From positions 14,697,311-14,761,310 of the forward strand of contig CM028383.1 in assembly GCA_013146195.2 (NCBI GenBank): a stretch of 64,000 nt of DNA, read 5' to 3'. A program made the translations under genes and the position numbers. Positions 10,769 to 21,888 of the stretch are shown piece by piece. This stretch comes from Codonopsis lanceolata (lineage: Eukaryota > Streptophyta > Magnoliopsida > Asterales > Campanulaceae). The notes beneath the pieces are model-generated. The model searched no databases. It was not told the DNA's origin and was given only the letters and a program-made list of their open reading frames with translations. Position 1 is the stretch's first letter; each line of letters begins with the position of its first letter.

Positions 10769-11018
10769 TAAAAGAGGTTTAGAAGAAGAAAGATATTTTA
10801 TTCATCTTGACTTTGTGTATTTATACAAGAGAGCAATAACAAACTAACTAAAGATATACATCATCAAGCTCCTAAATTAAGGGGATTACATTTGCATGGG
10901 AGGATTACATGGGATTGGGTTGACTGATGATAATCACAACCAAATATTTACTAATAATACAAATGATAAGAATAACTATAATAGCTAATTTTGAGGAGGG
11001 GATATTATTTCCTTAATA
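10769..11018 (-). repeat. 3' LTR of copia element A, TA...TA ends
   Basis: Read on the minus strand it begins TATTAAGGAAATAATATC and ends in CTTTTA. The TSD gtcaa fixes the border, so the ends are TA and TA instead of TG and CA. The polypurine tract on the minus strand (cttgcgggggcg) abuts at 11019-11030. Confidence 0.9.
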
Positions 11019-12665
11019 CGCCCCCGCAAGTTGGACGTTCCTTGAGTAAGACCAATCTTGGAGATAAGCGAGTTGAACCGAGCACGAGGGAGAGGTTTGG
11101 TGAGCGCATTCCGCGCTGATCCCGACGAGATATGTTGGACACCTGAGGTGGCCATTTTGAACTTGTTCCTGACGAAATGAAAGGCGAGGGCTAGGTGTTT
11201 CATTCTTGAGTGAAAGACGGGGTTTGCTGAGTAGGAGGTTGCTCCCAAGTTGTCACTATAAATTACCGGAGGTTGCGAAGAGGAAGCATGAATTTCGGAC
11301 AGGAGGTTGGATACCCATAGTAGCTCGGCTGTGGTGGCGGCAATGGCACGGAACTCGACTTCCGTGGAAGACCGAGCTATAGCACGTTGCTTTTTGAGGA
11401 CTGCTATGGGATTGCGACCTAGATAAACAATATAGCCCGAGGTGGAAAGAAAGTTATCTTGGTCGCCCGCCCGCAAGATCACAAAAGGCATGAAGTGGGG
11501 AAGGGTTATGTTTAAAGAGCTGAATACCCAAGTGCATGGAACCATGCAAGTAGCGGAGTAAACGTTTGAGAGCCACCCAATGTGACTCTTGGGGGTGGTG
11601 GAGAAACTGTGCAAGCCGATTGACCGAGAAAGCGATGTCGGGACGGGTGAACGAAAGATATTGAAGACTACCAATGATAGCCCGAAACTCGGAGGGGTTG
11701 CAAATAGGGGTGCGGGGCATGGCCGAGACAGGAGATTAGGTGGCCATGGGGGTGGGGGAGGGTTTTGAATGAAGCATGTTATGTTTGAGGAGGATATCAT
11801 GGATGTATTTAGATTGGGAAAGGTGAATGCCATGAGAATTTGGTGTTACCTCAATGCCTAAGAAGTAGGAGAGAGGACCCAAGTCTTTAGGGAGAACCGA
11901 GGAGAGACTCTGAATAAATGAGTTAAGAAAAGAGTCGGAGGGGCCGGTGACAATAATGTCATCAACGTAGACAAGAAGAAGTAAGTGTTGAGATTTTTGA
12001 GTGTAAATAAAGAGTGAGGGATCGGCAATGGAAGACGAGAAACCGAAGGAGAGAAGAAAATTTTTGAGTTCGGTAAACCAAGCACGTGGTGCTTGTTTGA
12101 GGCCATAAATGGCCTTGGAAAGTTTGCAAACGTGAGAAGGGTGGGAGGTGTTTTGGAAACCGGGAGGTTGAGACATATAGACGCTGAAAGACGACCTTGA
12201 AGGAATGCGTTATTGACGCCAAGTTGGCGGCGGACCAACCATGACTAATTGCAAGAGAGATGAGACGGATGGTAACGGGTTTGACAACGGACTAAAGGTG
12301 TCGGAATAATCTAGACCTGGACGTTGGTGGAATCCTTTGGCTACAAGGCGAGCTTTGTATTTTTGAATGGAGGTATCTGGGTTGTACTTGATTCGAAATA
12401 CCCATTTGCAACCAACGATATTGGGTGCCTCATGAGAGTGGACAAGAGACCATGTGTTATTTTTGATAAGGGCAGTGTATTCATCGAGCATGGCGGCATG
12501 CCAATGAGGAGAGGATAGGGCCTGTTTTGTGGATGTGGGGAGAGAGTTTGGGGAGGGTAGTGTGGCTAGGTGAGCGTATTTGGGGTTAGGCTTTCGGATA
12601 TTATTGGAGAGGCGGTGGTGATGGTGCGGTTTGGGTTGGTGGGAGGGCCGGATGGGGCTCGGCAA
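10985..12665 (-). pseudogene. Copia A reverse transcriptase and RNase H
   Basis: Reverse transcriptase begins near 12640 with WHAAMLDEYTALIKNNTWSL, then YKARLVAKGFHQRPGLDY, LSKAIYGLKQAPRAW and the catalytic YVDDIIVTG at about 11950. RNase H follows (FTRPDIAFSVNRLAQFLHHP, then STEVEFRAIAATTAELLWV) and ends with RMKHLALAFHFVRNKF, the usual copia C-terminal block. At least two frameshifts separate the parts (near 12210 and 11740), and the last frame runs a few bases into the LTR. Catalytic residues are present, but no single frame encodes the enzyme. Confidence 0.9.
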
Positions 12666-14387
12666 GGGGTGGGTGGGTTGTGGTCTCGATGTAAGGAGTG
12701 ATCCGGAGGGAGGGTTGGTGTTTTGGACTGGGGGCAGTGGGAAGGGTTTTGCATGGAAATAGTATGTGTGTCGGGAAGATTGTCTGGCAAAGGTGCATGG
12801 GAATCATTTGGTTGGGTAGAAAGAGTTGTGGGAGGTACAATGGGGTCAGCAGTTTGGGTTATGGGAATGGTAGCATTAGGAGAGTTGGTAGGAGGTAATA
12901 TGGGTAAAGAGAATGAGCACCACTCAGTGGGAGACATGATGGGAGATGGAGTGGGATTGGATATAAGAGTAGAATAAGGGAACCTCGACTCTACTAATTT
13001 TACATGTCCGGAAGTATAAATGCGATTTGTAAGAGGGTCGAGACAATAAAAGCCACTTTGAGAGGGAGAATAACCGACAAAGATGCAAGGAGTACTTGGG
13101 TGCGAAGTTTGTGTGGTGCATAAGGACGGAGCCAGGGGTAGCAAAGACACCCAAAACATTTTAATTTTGTGTAGTTTGGAGATTTTTGAAAGAGGCGGAA
13201 GTAGGGGGAGTCATTTTGGAGGGTGGAGGTGGGCATTCGATTGATGAGGTACGATGCGGTGATTAAGGCATGTGGCCAAAAAGTGAGAGGAAGGTTTGCA
13301 TGGGAGAGAAGAGTCGACGGTTTCAACCAAATGTCTATGACGACGTTCGGAGAAGCCATTATGTTCGGGAGTGTGGGGAGGGGAAGTTAGGTGAGAAATG
13401 CCCTCTTTTAGAAGAGAGGGAGTGAGTTTAATGTATTCACCTCCGTTATCGGAAAAGAATTGTTTGATGGGACGGGAAAAATGTTTTTCAACAAGAGATT
13501 TAAAACGAAAGAAGATAGCATAAGTGTCGGATTTGTGTTTAAGGATATAACCAAGTGTATTTTGTAAAGTGGTCGACAAAAATAACATAGTATTTATAAT
13601 TGTCATAAGAGAGAACGGGAGAAGTCCATACATCGGAGAAAATTATTTCAAGTGGTGCATGCGATTCAAGAGTAGAAGTGGAAAAAGAAAGTTTGTGACT
13701 TTTATTAATGTTGCAAGAGTTACAATGGGAAATAGAACCACTAGGAATTGAAAGACTAAACAATTTATTCAAATGAGAAACAATTGGGGAGCGGGTGTCC
13801 CAATCGATGGTGCCAAGAATGGAGAGAAGCAACCGTGCTAACGCTTGCTTGGAGAGATGAGGATGCCATATGTAGACTCCACGTTCAAGTGTGCCGTGGA
13901 GAAGAACATGATGTGTCGAGATTGCCTTGATAAGAAAAGAAGAGTGTGAGAATTCAATTGTAGCATTGTTATCACGGCAAAATTGTGAAACGGAAAGAAT
14001 ATTGCGAGAAATACGAGGTACGTGCAAGACATTATTGAAAATGATAGGAGTTGTAGATGTGGAGTAAGAGAATGAACCTATATTAGCAATGGGAAGGGAG
14101 GAACCATCGCCGATGATAACATCATCGCTACCAACATAGGGGTGGTGAAGAGCCAAGGTAGAGAGATCATTCGTGATGTGGTTCGTAGCACCACTATCAA
14201 CAAGCCAAGGAGCCGGAGGTGGGGCGGAAGACATTGTAACCGTGTGTGCTTGGGGAGGAGAGGGGGAGGCAGTGGTGCGAGAGGGGCGGCTGGAAGTAGG
14301 TGGAGGCGGGAAGACAACCATGGGATAGTCCCTTTTGAACTGATGACACTGTGAGATAACGTGGCCACGAAGCGGCAATATTGGCAC
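12566..14387 (-). pseudogene. Copia A zinc knuckle end, protease and integrase
   Basis: From the 5' side: GHVISQCHQFKR (second half of the zinc knuckle), protease PWLVDSGATNHIT at about 14200, the gag-pre-integrase region, then the integrase core with IIFSDVWTSPV, FSDNGGEYIKL and HTPEHNGFSERRHRHLVE. The linker (12566-13159) has CIFVGYSPSQSGFYCLDP followed by a proline- and threonine-rich tail. Frame changes occur near 13600 and 13330-13150. Non-functional as read. Confidence 0.88.
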
Positions 14388-15196
14388 TTGCCTTTAAAGG
14401 GGTTGGCGGACTGAGTAGGGCGAGAAGGGGGGGTAGGCAGAATAGGTGGGTTGGGGTTGTGGCGAGCGTGGTTGTGACGGTGGGTGTGAGCAACATGGGC
14501 CGAAACAGGGTAAGGGAGAGGGTTGGACGGTGGGGAGGCTTGTTTGAGGGAGAGTTCGTGGTTGATTAATTTTTCATGAAGAGATTCGAAGGAAATGGGG
14601 GTATCTCTAGCACGAACGGAATCAATCACAGGTTTGTAAGCCTCATATTCTAAGCCTTTGAGGACCTTTGAAATGATGTCCTCGGAGTCCATTGGTTTTC
14701 CTAGGATGGCCAATTTGTCGGTGCATGTTTTTATAGCTTGCATATAGTCGGTGATGGAGAGTGAGGATTGAGTGATAGAGTCTAGGTGGTGTTTGACTTG
14801 TAGGATGTGGCCCCTAGATGGGTTGGCATAGGTGGTCTTAAGGATTTCCCATACTTGGCGGGATGTGGTGGCTTGAAAGACAAGTGGTGCAACCGCAGTG
14901 TCAAGGGTTCCTAAGATGGCGCCAAGGATGAGACGATCTTGTCTCTGCCATGTGATAGAGGCGGGGTTGGGAGATTCTTTACCATCGGTGGCTTTGATGG
15001 TAGCGGCTGGGGAGGGGTGGGAGCCATCAACGAATCCTAGGAGGTCTAGACCGAACAGAAGAGAGGTGATTTGAGATGACCAGGAGAGGTAGGTAAGGGG
15101 GGTAAGGGTTTTGCAGTTGGAGAGGTTAACGAGAATTATTGGAGAGGAAGGGTCAGCGGAATTTGGGATGGTGGTGTGTGAGCTTTGGCCGGCCAT
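14078..15196 (-). pseudogene. Copia A gag, frameshifted in the zinc knuckle
   Basis: Starts at an ATG 88 bp after the primer site. LTPLTYLSWSSQITSLL near residue 32 and VWEILKTTYANPSRGH are typical of UBN2/gag of plant copia elements, followed by LGKPMDSEDIISKVLKGL. The zinc knuckle begins KCQYC (about 14388-14375), then the frame shifts: GHVISQC continues one frame over. Beyond that (14375-14078) this frame is an out-of-frame extension. Confidence 0.88.
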
Positions 15197-15283
15197 TTAG
15201 GTGATGGGCAGTGGTGGTGGGAAGGCGGCAATGGGGTGGTATAAGGTGGCTGTCAAAAAAAAAATTAAAAGCTAGGATCAAAT

Positions 15284-15295
15284 GCTTTGATACCA
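15284..15295 (-). promoter_or_regulatory. Primer binding site of copia A
   Basis: On the minus strand TGGTATCAAAGC directly follows the 5' LTR, a tRNA-Met type primer site with one difference from the usual form. Confidence 0.85.
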
Positions 15296-15545
15296 TAAAG
15301 GAGGTTTAGAAGAAGAAAGATATTTTATTCATCTTGACTTTGTGTATTTATACAAGAGAGCAATAACAAACTAACTAAAGATATACATCATCAAGCTCCT
15401 AAATTAAGGGGATTACATTTGCATGGGAGGATTACATGGGATTGGGTTGACTGATGATAATCACAACCAAATATTTACTAATAATACAAATGATAAGAAT
15501 AGCTATAATAGCTAATTTTGAGGAGGAGATATTATTTCCTTAATA
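15296..15545 (-). repeat. 5' LTR of copia element A
   Basis: 250 bp, same length as the partner; differences at the gaataactata/gaatagctata, gaggagggg/gaggaggag and taaaag/taaagg sites. Followed by gtcaa. Confidence 0.92.
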
Positions 15546-15649
15546 GTCAATACATCTTCTGGCTCAAGCTCCTAGCTATTGTTTATTGTCAAGAGTCTTT
15601 AGATAAACATCTATATTATTATATATAGTTATAACTTAATACCCATTAT

Positions 15650-18358
15650 TAGGGGTGGTGTTGGAATATGCTTATTGATAATCAACTTATCACCTTGCAT
15701 ATTCTGAATATTTTGATTTGCTTGTTCCCATTATTGTGTGTCATAACAAGTGGCTAAGAGAGCTGCGTACCGATTAGTGTGGCAACTTGTTTGACAACAC
15801 ATAGGTCTTAGGTTAGGCTGTCCTAATCTAGTCCTACCTTCTAAATGATGATTGAACAGACCAGCGCTTCATATGCACTAGCACTAGCAGACTTGTTGTA
15901 GCATCAAGGTTTTCGAAAGACTCGCCATCAGCAGACTTGTCATATGCACTAAAGGACACTTTGAAGACTCGCCACCAGCAGACGTGTTGTAGTGTCGAAG
16001 TTTCTCAAAGGACTTGTCACAAGCAGATTTATCAAGTGCATCACGGAAATACCTTGAAGACTTGCTACGGTTTGAATGTTAACATTAGCAACCAGCAGTT
16101 CTTCCTTACAAGAAGACTCACTTCTGAACATCACACCGACAAACTTAGTTCTGCACGTGCTACAAAGAGACAGAACCGCAGTAGATCAAGACGAGATAAA
16201 TGTGTTTAAGCTTCACAAGCAATTCAAATCTTTATGAAGCCTGACACTAGTGATGATGCAGGACTTTCTCTCACTCACGTGGTCTGGAAAAAGTCAAAAG
16301 AATCTACTTTATTGGACAGACCACCTGATAGTGCATCAGACGTCAGACTCGCTTTTCAGATACCTATCAACATAGTCTGACATGCAACCAGTTCAGGATC
16401 TACAAAAAAAAGCTTTTATCCAACAGTTAAAGATCCAGTGAACAACATCTTTATTCGACGGATTTCAACAACGTCATATATCTAACGGATAGAAAAATCA
16501 TCTTCATTTCTCAACGATCAATTGACCCCGGTCTATAAAAGAGATCTTCCATCCTCTTCTTCAAGTGTGACGAATACATACAAGAGTCGACGAACACAAA
16601 GACTCCTGCAATTAGAACTTCAAAGAAGCTGTAAGATCTACACGTGATCGTCATCACTAACGTATCTCAGATCTTCACAAAAGATTGCAGTGAGCTTACC
16701 CAGACCTTAGCAAAACACTCTCTGTGGATTGCTAGGAAGAAATGCTTTGAAGAAGAAGAGAGAGATCAGAAACTTCAATAGACAGAGATCGGCGTCTTGG
16801 TCAAGAACTCAGCTCTTGATTTGAGTTCTTCACCTTTCTTCGAAGAACTCAGCCTTTAGCTGAAGCCTCAAGACCTTTTTCCTAAAGCTAAAGGTCAAGC
16901 TCTTGGATCGATTTGAAGATTGATTTCAGATGGTGCCCAAGGAAAATGAAGAGTTGTCTGTAAATATTGCATTCATATCTTCAGATTTGTATTTACATAC
17001 AAATGTTGTTGATTGTGCAATAATCAATCATCATAAAAGGACGAGTGTTATGCACTCAATCGTTCAGATATTTTATATCTGAACGACCTTCAATAGTGTC
17101 TTCTCATATCAGTCTTTCGTTCTCGTCTCATATTGTCCTCTTTACTTAAGAGTTTCATCTATGAATAATTAAGTAAAGATTAAGGCTTGAAAGTACGAGG
17201 ATAGAAACTGTACATAGAGTGTCTAAGCTGATATAATCTGTAATTTATCTTTGAATAAATTCAGATATTTTTTCAAATAATCTATCTTTCAGTCTTTACC
17301 TCTCTATGACCTTTTATAAATTGATTTATCATTTGAAAAGCTATTCTCTAATGATTTCATAAATCTGCATTTGGAAGAAGGATTAAGTGTGCTGTTGTTC
17401 TGATCATATATTCGTGTACAGCCACTTAAGACTTCCCTAAATCTAAGCCTAACTATTTCCGCTGCTTAAACTCTTTCAAACAAGCTTTTGATTTAAATGA
17501 CAGTTCACCAGCAGAGTTCATAATTCTTTTGAGAGCAAGTCTGCTGTTCCTTGATACCAGCAAGCATGCTCACTATGCAAACTGTCTACGCCTTTAAAAC
17601 CTATGCTTTAATTATATAAAAAGAAAGAAAAGTTTTAAACGGCAATATAGGTTATTCACCCCCCCTCTAGTCTATTTGAGCAATCATGTGGACCAACAGG
17701 TGGAATCGTGACGAGACCCATCTCGATTAGCCTTATCTCGACCCCGTCCCAATAGAATTTGGGATTTTAATTTCCTTCCCGATCCCGTTCCCGATAAGTG
17801 TCGGAACCCGACGTGTCGGGATCCTGACAGTTCGGGAGATAAAAATCTTGTAATCCCGATTATAATATTTATAAATAATATCTTTGACACTAAAATATTT
17901 ATAAAATGTCTTCATCATGATTAAGATTTCAGACTGTATATTTACAAGTATACTTCAATATTTACTTAATAGTGGGTATTGATGAATTTGTCATTATGAA
18001 CAAAATGCACCCCTCACTCGCAGGAGAAAAGTTGAACTAAGTGCAGAAACTTGATAGACAAAAAAAAAAAAAAAACAACATTATGAAAATAAATTTAACA
18101 AATACCGTTAAGTAATTTTAGCAAGCACAAAATAAATATTGTTTGAAAGATAGTATCTTGGTTTGACAACAGTACACACTCAAAATATTTTAAAAAATTA
18201 AAAAAAATTAGTCGGGATGGGTTGGAAATACCGACGTGATTGATATATTTCCCGAATCCCGTCCCGAAATAAGTCGGGACGGGAAAAATCCCGACAAAGT
18301 CGGGATCGGGATTATGTCGGGTCGGGACGAGAAAACATAACTTTTTGCCAACCCTACC
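15650..18358. mobile_element. Non-autonomous hAT-like element split by a solo LTR
   Basis: The left end taggggtgg at 15650 and right end ccaaccctacc at 18358 are inverted, and the 8-bp cccattat lies on both sides (15642-15649, 18359-18366), as expected for hAT. Without the inserted LTR and its duplicated 5 bp the element is about 665 bp. Subterminal DNA is rich in cccgatcccg / gtcgggacggg motifs in both orientations. No transposase frame is present. Confidence 0.8.
15659..17698 (+). repeat. Solo LTR, 2040 bp (copia-like)
   Basis: Begins TGTTGG and ends CCAACA, with ggtgg on both sides (15654-15658 and 17699-17703). A TATA box (TATAAAA, 16534-16540) follows the promoter-like part, and ttcaccccccctctag near the 3' end is typical of long-LTR plant copia elements (Maximus/SIRE type). 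No internal region or second LTR remains, so LTR-LTR recombination removed the rest. At 15880-16050 the motif agcagacttgt recurs about four times. Confidence 0.85.
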
Positions 18359-18366
18359 CCCATTAT

Positions 18367-18670
18367 CATACTAATTGTTAATAGATATTATTATTAAATA
18401 ATGGCTGAAATATAAATAGTCAAACATAAATACATAAAAATCAAGTTTTATCTAAAGCATGTGAGGTAACATAATCATAGTGCTCCTTACCAATTTTAAA
18501 TAAAAATATATATAACTTTTTTAAATATGATTCCTTTTTCTGTGAGGGAGGAGGGTGGGGGTGAAATGAGAATTATGTATATAACTATTACTACCATTTG
18601 AAAATTCATATTTTGCTAAAAGTAAGAAATTATGAATGTGAAGGATTTTTGCTATGATAATTAATTAGTA
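18367..18670. other. AT-rich intergenic DNA
   Basis: No gene, repeat or RNA that I can support. Confidence 0.5.
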
Positions 18671-18848
18671 CTTTCTTCGTTTCGAACAAAAAGCCCCCGT
18701 TTAAAAATCAAACTTTTTAAAAAAATGACACTTTTAGTAGTTTATTAATACTAAAATGATATTTTTATATCTAAAATTTTAAAAATGAACTCTTTAAGTG
18801 AAATATCTTAAAATAGAATAATTGACTATTTGCCCGAAAAGGAGAAAG
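18671..18848. mobile_element. Stowaway-like MITE, 178 bp
   Basis: Flanked by TA. The ends ctttcttcgtttcgaacaaa and ttgcccgaaaaggagaaag are inverted. Same family as 23237-23397. Non-coding. Confidence 0.65.
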
Positions 18849-18999
18849 TAAGAATTAACAAAAAGTGATTTGATTAGAGGAGTGATGTAAAAGATTGAAG
18901 CGACATATATTTAGAATTGGAAGATTTTCCGGTTGAACCAATGATATAAAAAAATCTAGCAAATTATCTAAATAAACTAGAAATGAAATAGGCGATAGA

Positions 19000-19001
<2 letters not shown>

Positions 19002-19062
<61 letters not shown>
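19002..19062. repeat. (TA)n microsatellite
   Basis: About 30 TA units. The long tyrosine-isoleucine open frame across it is an artefact. Confidence 0.97.
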
Positions 19063-19069
<7 letters not shown>

Positions 19070-20314
19070 AAGTAGGGTAGTCTATATAGAGAAAAATCCC
19101 GCTAAAACTATTTTCCAAAATAGAAACCCCTATGAATAAGAAACAATTAATAATTTTTTAATTAAATAATTCAAAAACTCATTGGAACTTCCATCATAAA
19201 TTATCTCAATTTGCACAGTTTTCCAATTATCGGCTATGTCAAACGGAAATAAATCAACACATTGTAAATGATGATTAATGAAAATGGATTAGTTCATAAT
19301 CACCGTCTCCTTTTTCGTATATAATCAGCTATCTACAAGAAAAAAGAAAGATGAACCCATCAAATATTGTTCGACATTTATTTTACAATCTCCTTCCTCA
19401 ACTAAATAGTGATTCTTCACAACATGAGCACATCAAATATTGAAATATTATACTAAAAAAAATCAAGAAATACCTAAAATTTGAGATGTAAAAAAAAACT
19501 ATTGACAAATTCGAAGTAGTGTGAAATAAAAATCACAAGAAAAAATTATATTTCGAAAATTCTAAATGATTAAATCAGTTCGGAGATTTATCTAAAAGTA
19601 AATAACAAAAATCGATGTATAATAAATATTAACAAATTCACAACAGATCTAAATATCAAAGATGTTATTTTATACGAAAAAATTAAATAAAATGTTTTTA
19701 TGTGATTTCATTAGATCCGAAAAATCACCGAAAAAATATAATCAATATTTTTCCTTCATAATAAAGTTGGATATTAGAGAAAGATGAATCGATCAAGATA
19801 TAGAGCGGGAGGACGAGAGCTTACTATAATTTGGACGGTAAGTGTACGAGAGATCACCAATGAGAATACAGAGAGATTTCCAGTGAGATAGATGAAGAAT
19901 AAGGGAGATTGTCAGTGGGGTTTCCTATTTTCCTCTCATTCTTTCTTCTTTTTTTGTGTGGTTAAGAGGATTATTGAGATATCACGATAACATATCAATT
20001 TTTTTCATAATGTTATTATTTTTCGATGTAAATATTTATGATTAGCTTATCTTATTTTGTAGTATATTATTTTAATTATTTATTTACTTTTCATATAATG
20101 TAATTACTATATGACCATATATTCACTATATTTTATTTTATAACAATACTAGGTTTACGACTATTTATAAATCTATTGCTACACATAAAATTTAATGAAG
20201 GACAAAATTGTCTTTTATGAAAACACATTTGACCCTCATCAAAGTTTAGCTATAACAATAGTTGTAGGAGTAAACATAACATTTTTGTTTAATTTATACA
20301 CTACATATTTATTA
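19063..20314. other. AT-rich intergenic DNA
   Basis: No supported feature. Confidence 0.5.
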
Positions 20315-20571
20315 CTCCCCCGTTCCCAAATTATTGTCATGCTTTCATATTTCTTTTGTCTAAAAATATTGTTTTTTTTGAAATTTTCTTTTTTAGGATA
20401 ACATTTTTACCATTTATCCTTATTCTTTCATCATACTTTAATTACGAGTCATATACACATGCGTTTTAAAGAAAATTACACATCAAAAACCAATACTAAT
20501 AATGAAGTCAATTATTTTTTCTTAATTCGTATGCCATGTCAAACAGGATAATAATTTTGGGATGGAGAGAG
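20315..20571. mobile_element. Stowaway-like MITE, 257 bp
   Basis: TA on each side. The left end ctcccccgttcccaaattat and right end taattttgggatggagagag are inverted, close to the ctccctccgtccc type. The interior resembles 2397-2639. Non-coding. Confidence 0.7.
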
Positions 20572-20599
20572 TATCAAATGCTCAATACTCCTCGAAACA

Positions 20600-21519
20600 T
20601 TCATCTTTTTTTTTTTTACAGCAAACTTTATAATTATGTCCCTTATAATATTAAATAGTGAAAATTCCTTGAAACACACATCATACTATTTGATGTATCC
20701 AAAATATTAAGATACACTGGGCTTTACGAATTAGGATATCTGGGATTAGTATCTTCTTGACCCAAACGTGTCAATCAAACTCAGAACACGTGAACTAGGC
20801 AAGAGCTTACCTTGTAAATACACTCTGATGTGAAAATAAGTAAACACCCCAAAGAGATACCAATTTGACAGAGTTTATGCCTGAGTAGAAGTGAACGTAC
20901 CTCTTCCCTTTGTTGGAGAAGAGTTTATATAAGGTCAGCCTTGAAGGCTAGGATGTGGACATTGAATGCACGAGCGTGAAAAGCGGGTACGACCATGGCC
21001 ACATCCGGAACGTGGGAACAAATTTCCAGGTATTAACCCCCTCTCGTTCTGGACGACCGTTAGCATATCCCTGGGCGAGCTGGTTACGCTCACTGAGACA
21101 TCTGCATGCTCGCTACACTCTTGGCCCCCAGACTACGAGCATAAAGAGGCTTGCTTGGTATGCCTGGTACATATCACTGCTCGCTTATGAATCGAGCTCG
21201 CATCGTGATGTATTCACGTGACTTACTCGTGACAATAGTAATGGCGTGCTTGCACGTGATCGATCGCTTGGATTTGGGTAGCTCACTGTTAAACCCTAAT
21301 TTTTTTCTTAAAAATTGAATTTATTTTCTCAGATCATAAATATACAAGTCTTTAATTTTTAAATCAAAACAAATCAGTTTTTTATATATAGAAAATAGTT
21401 GCATCTAACATTAATTTTTCTTTATTTTTGAATTTATGTTTTTTTCTTTGTTTCGCTTGAATATAAGTTAATTAAAAAAATTATATTACCATGTATTTAA
21501 CGCATGAGTGTAAAACTAG
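20600..21519 (+). other. GC-rich island of unknown origin ending at a possible Helitron 3' end
   Basis: 20955-21290 is far richer in GC than anything around it and holds two overlapping open frames (20955-21221, 20966-21190) with no recognised motif. On the minus strand a TATA-like ttatataaac lies just 5' of it in an LTR-like arrangement, but I found no LTR ends or target duplication. About 230 bp downstream, a weak hairpin (catg...catg) and gagtgtaaaaCTAG|T at 21519 resemble a Helitron 3' end, so it could be captured DNA. Both readings are tentative. Confidence 0.35.
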
Positions 21520-21760
21520 TTTATTTAAAACTACTCAACTTCATTGCACTTTTCCGCGGCTTTGCCAATTATTGAGAATGGAAAATGTTTTGTTGTTGTT
21601 GTTGTTCTGGTTTCTCAAGGTATTATTTGGCACGAAAGCATATGAATAATCTTTAAACCAAGTAGGACCACAAGAACCTTAAAACTCTTTCATACCTAAA
21701 ACAGTAGACTATGTAGTAACTTGTGCGCCAATTAATAATTATATTATACATACACTTTAA

Positions 21761-21773
21761 TGTTAATGTGGTG

Positions 21774-21844
<71 letters not shown>

Positions 21845-21853
21845 AATGTGGTG

Positions 21854-21886
<33 letters not shown>
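21761..21886. repeat. (TA)n with duplicated flank
   Basis: tgttaatgtggtgtatta plus a TA run (to 21840) is repeated at 21841-21886 with a shorter TA run, a slippage-type tandem duplication. Confidence 0.9.

Positions 21887-21888
<2 letters not shown>

Larger units (their letters stand above)
10769..15545 (-). mobile_element. Ty1/copia element A, complete but decayed
   Basis: 4.78 kb on the minus strand. LTRs of 250 bp at 10769-11018 and 15296-15545, primer site at 15284-15295, and gag, protease, integrase, reverse transcriptase and RNase H in copia order. The target duplication gtcaa is present at 10764-10768 and 15546-15550. The LTRs differ at about three sites, so insertion is fairly recent. 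The reading frame is split by several frameshifts. The protein style (UBN2-type gag, DSGATNH protease, YVDD) is that of the RE1/Retrofit-like plant copia elements. Confidence 0.95.

Noticed and set aside
12324..14569. Plus-strand frames within copia A
   Set aside because: Shadow frames opposite the gag-pol remnants on the minus strand.
18855..19118. Open frame rich in Tyr and Ile
   Set aside because: Translation of the (TA)n microsatellite. The same applies to the frames across 40823-41124.
20712..21290. Solo LTR on the minus strand
   Set aside because: Promoter-like layout, but no TG/CA ends with a matching target duplication.
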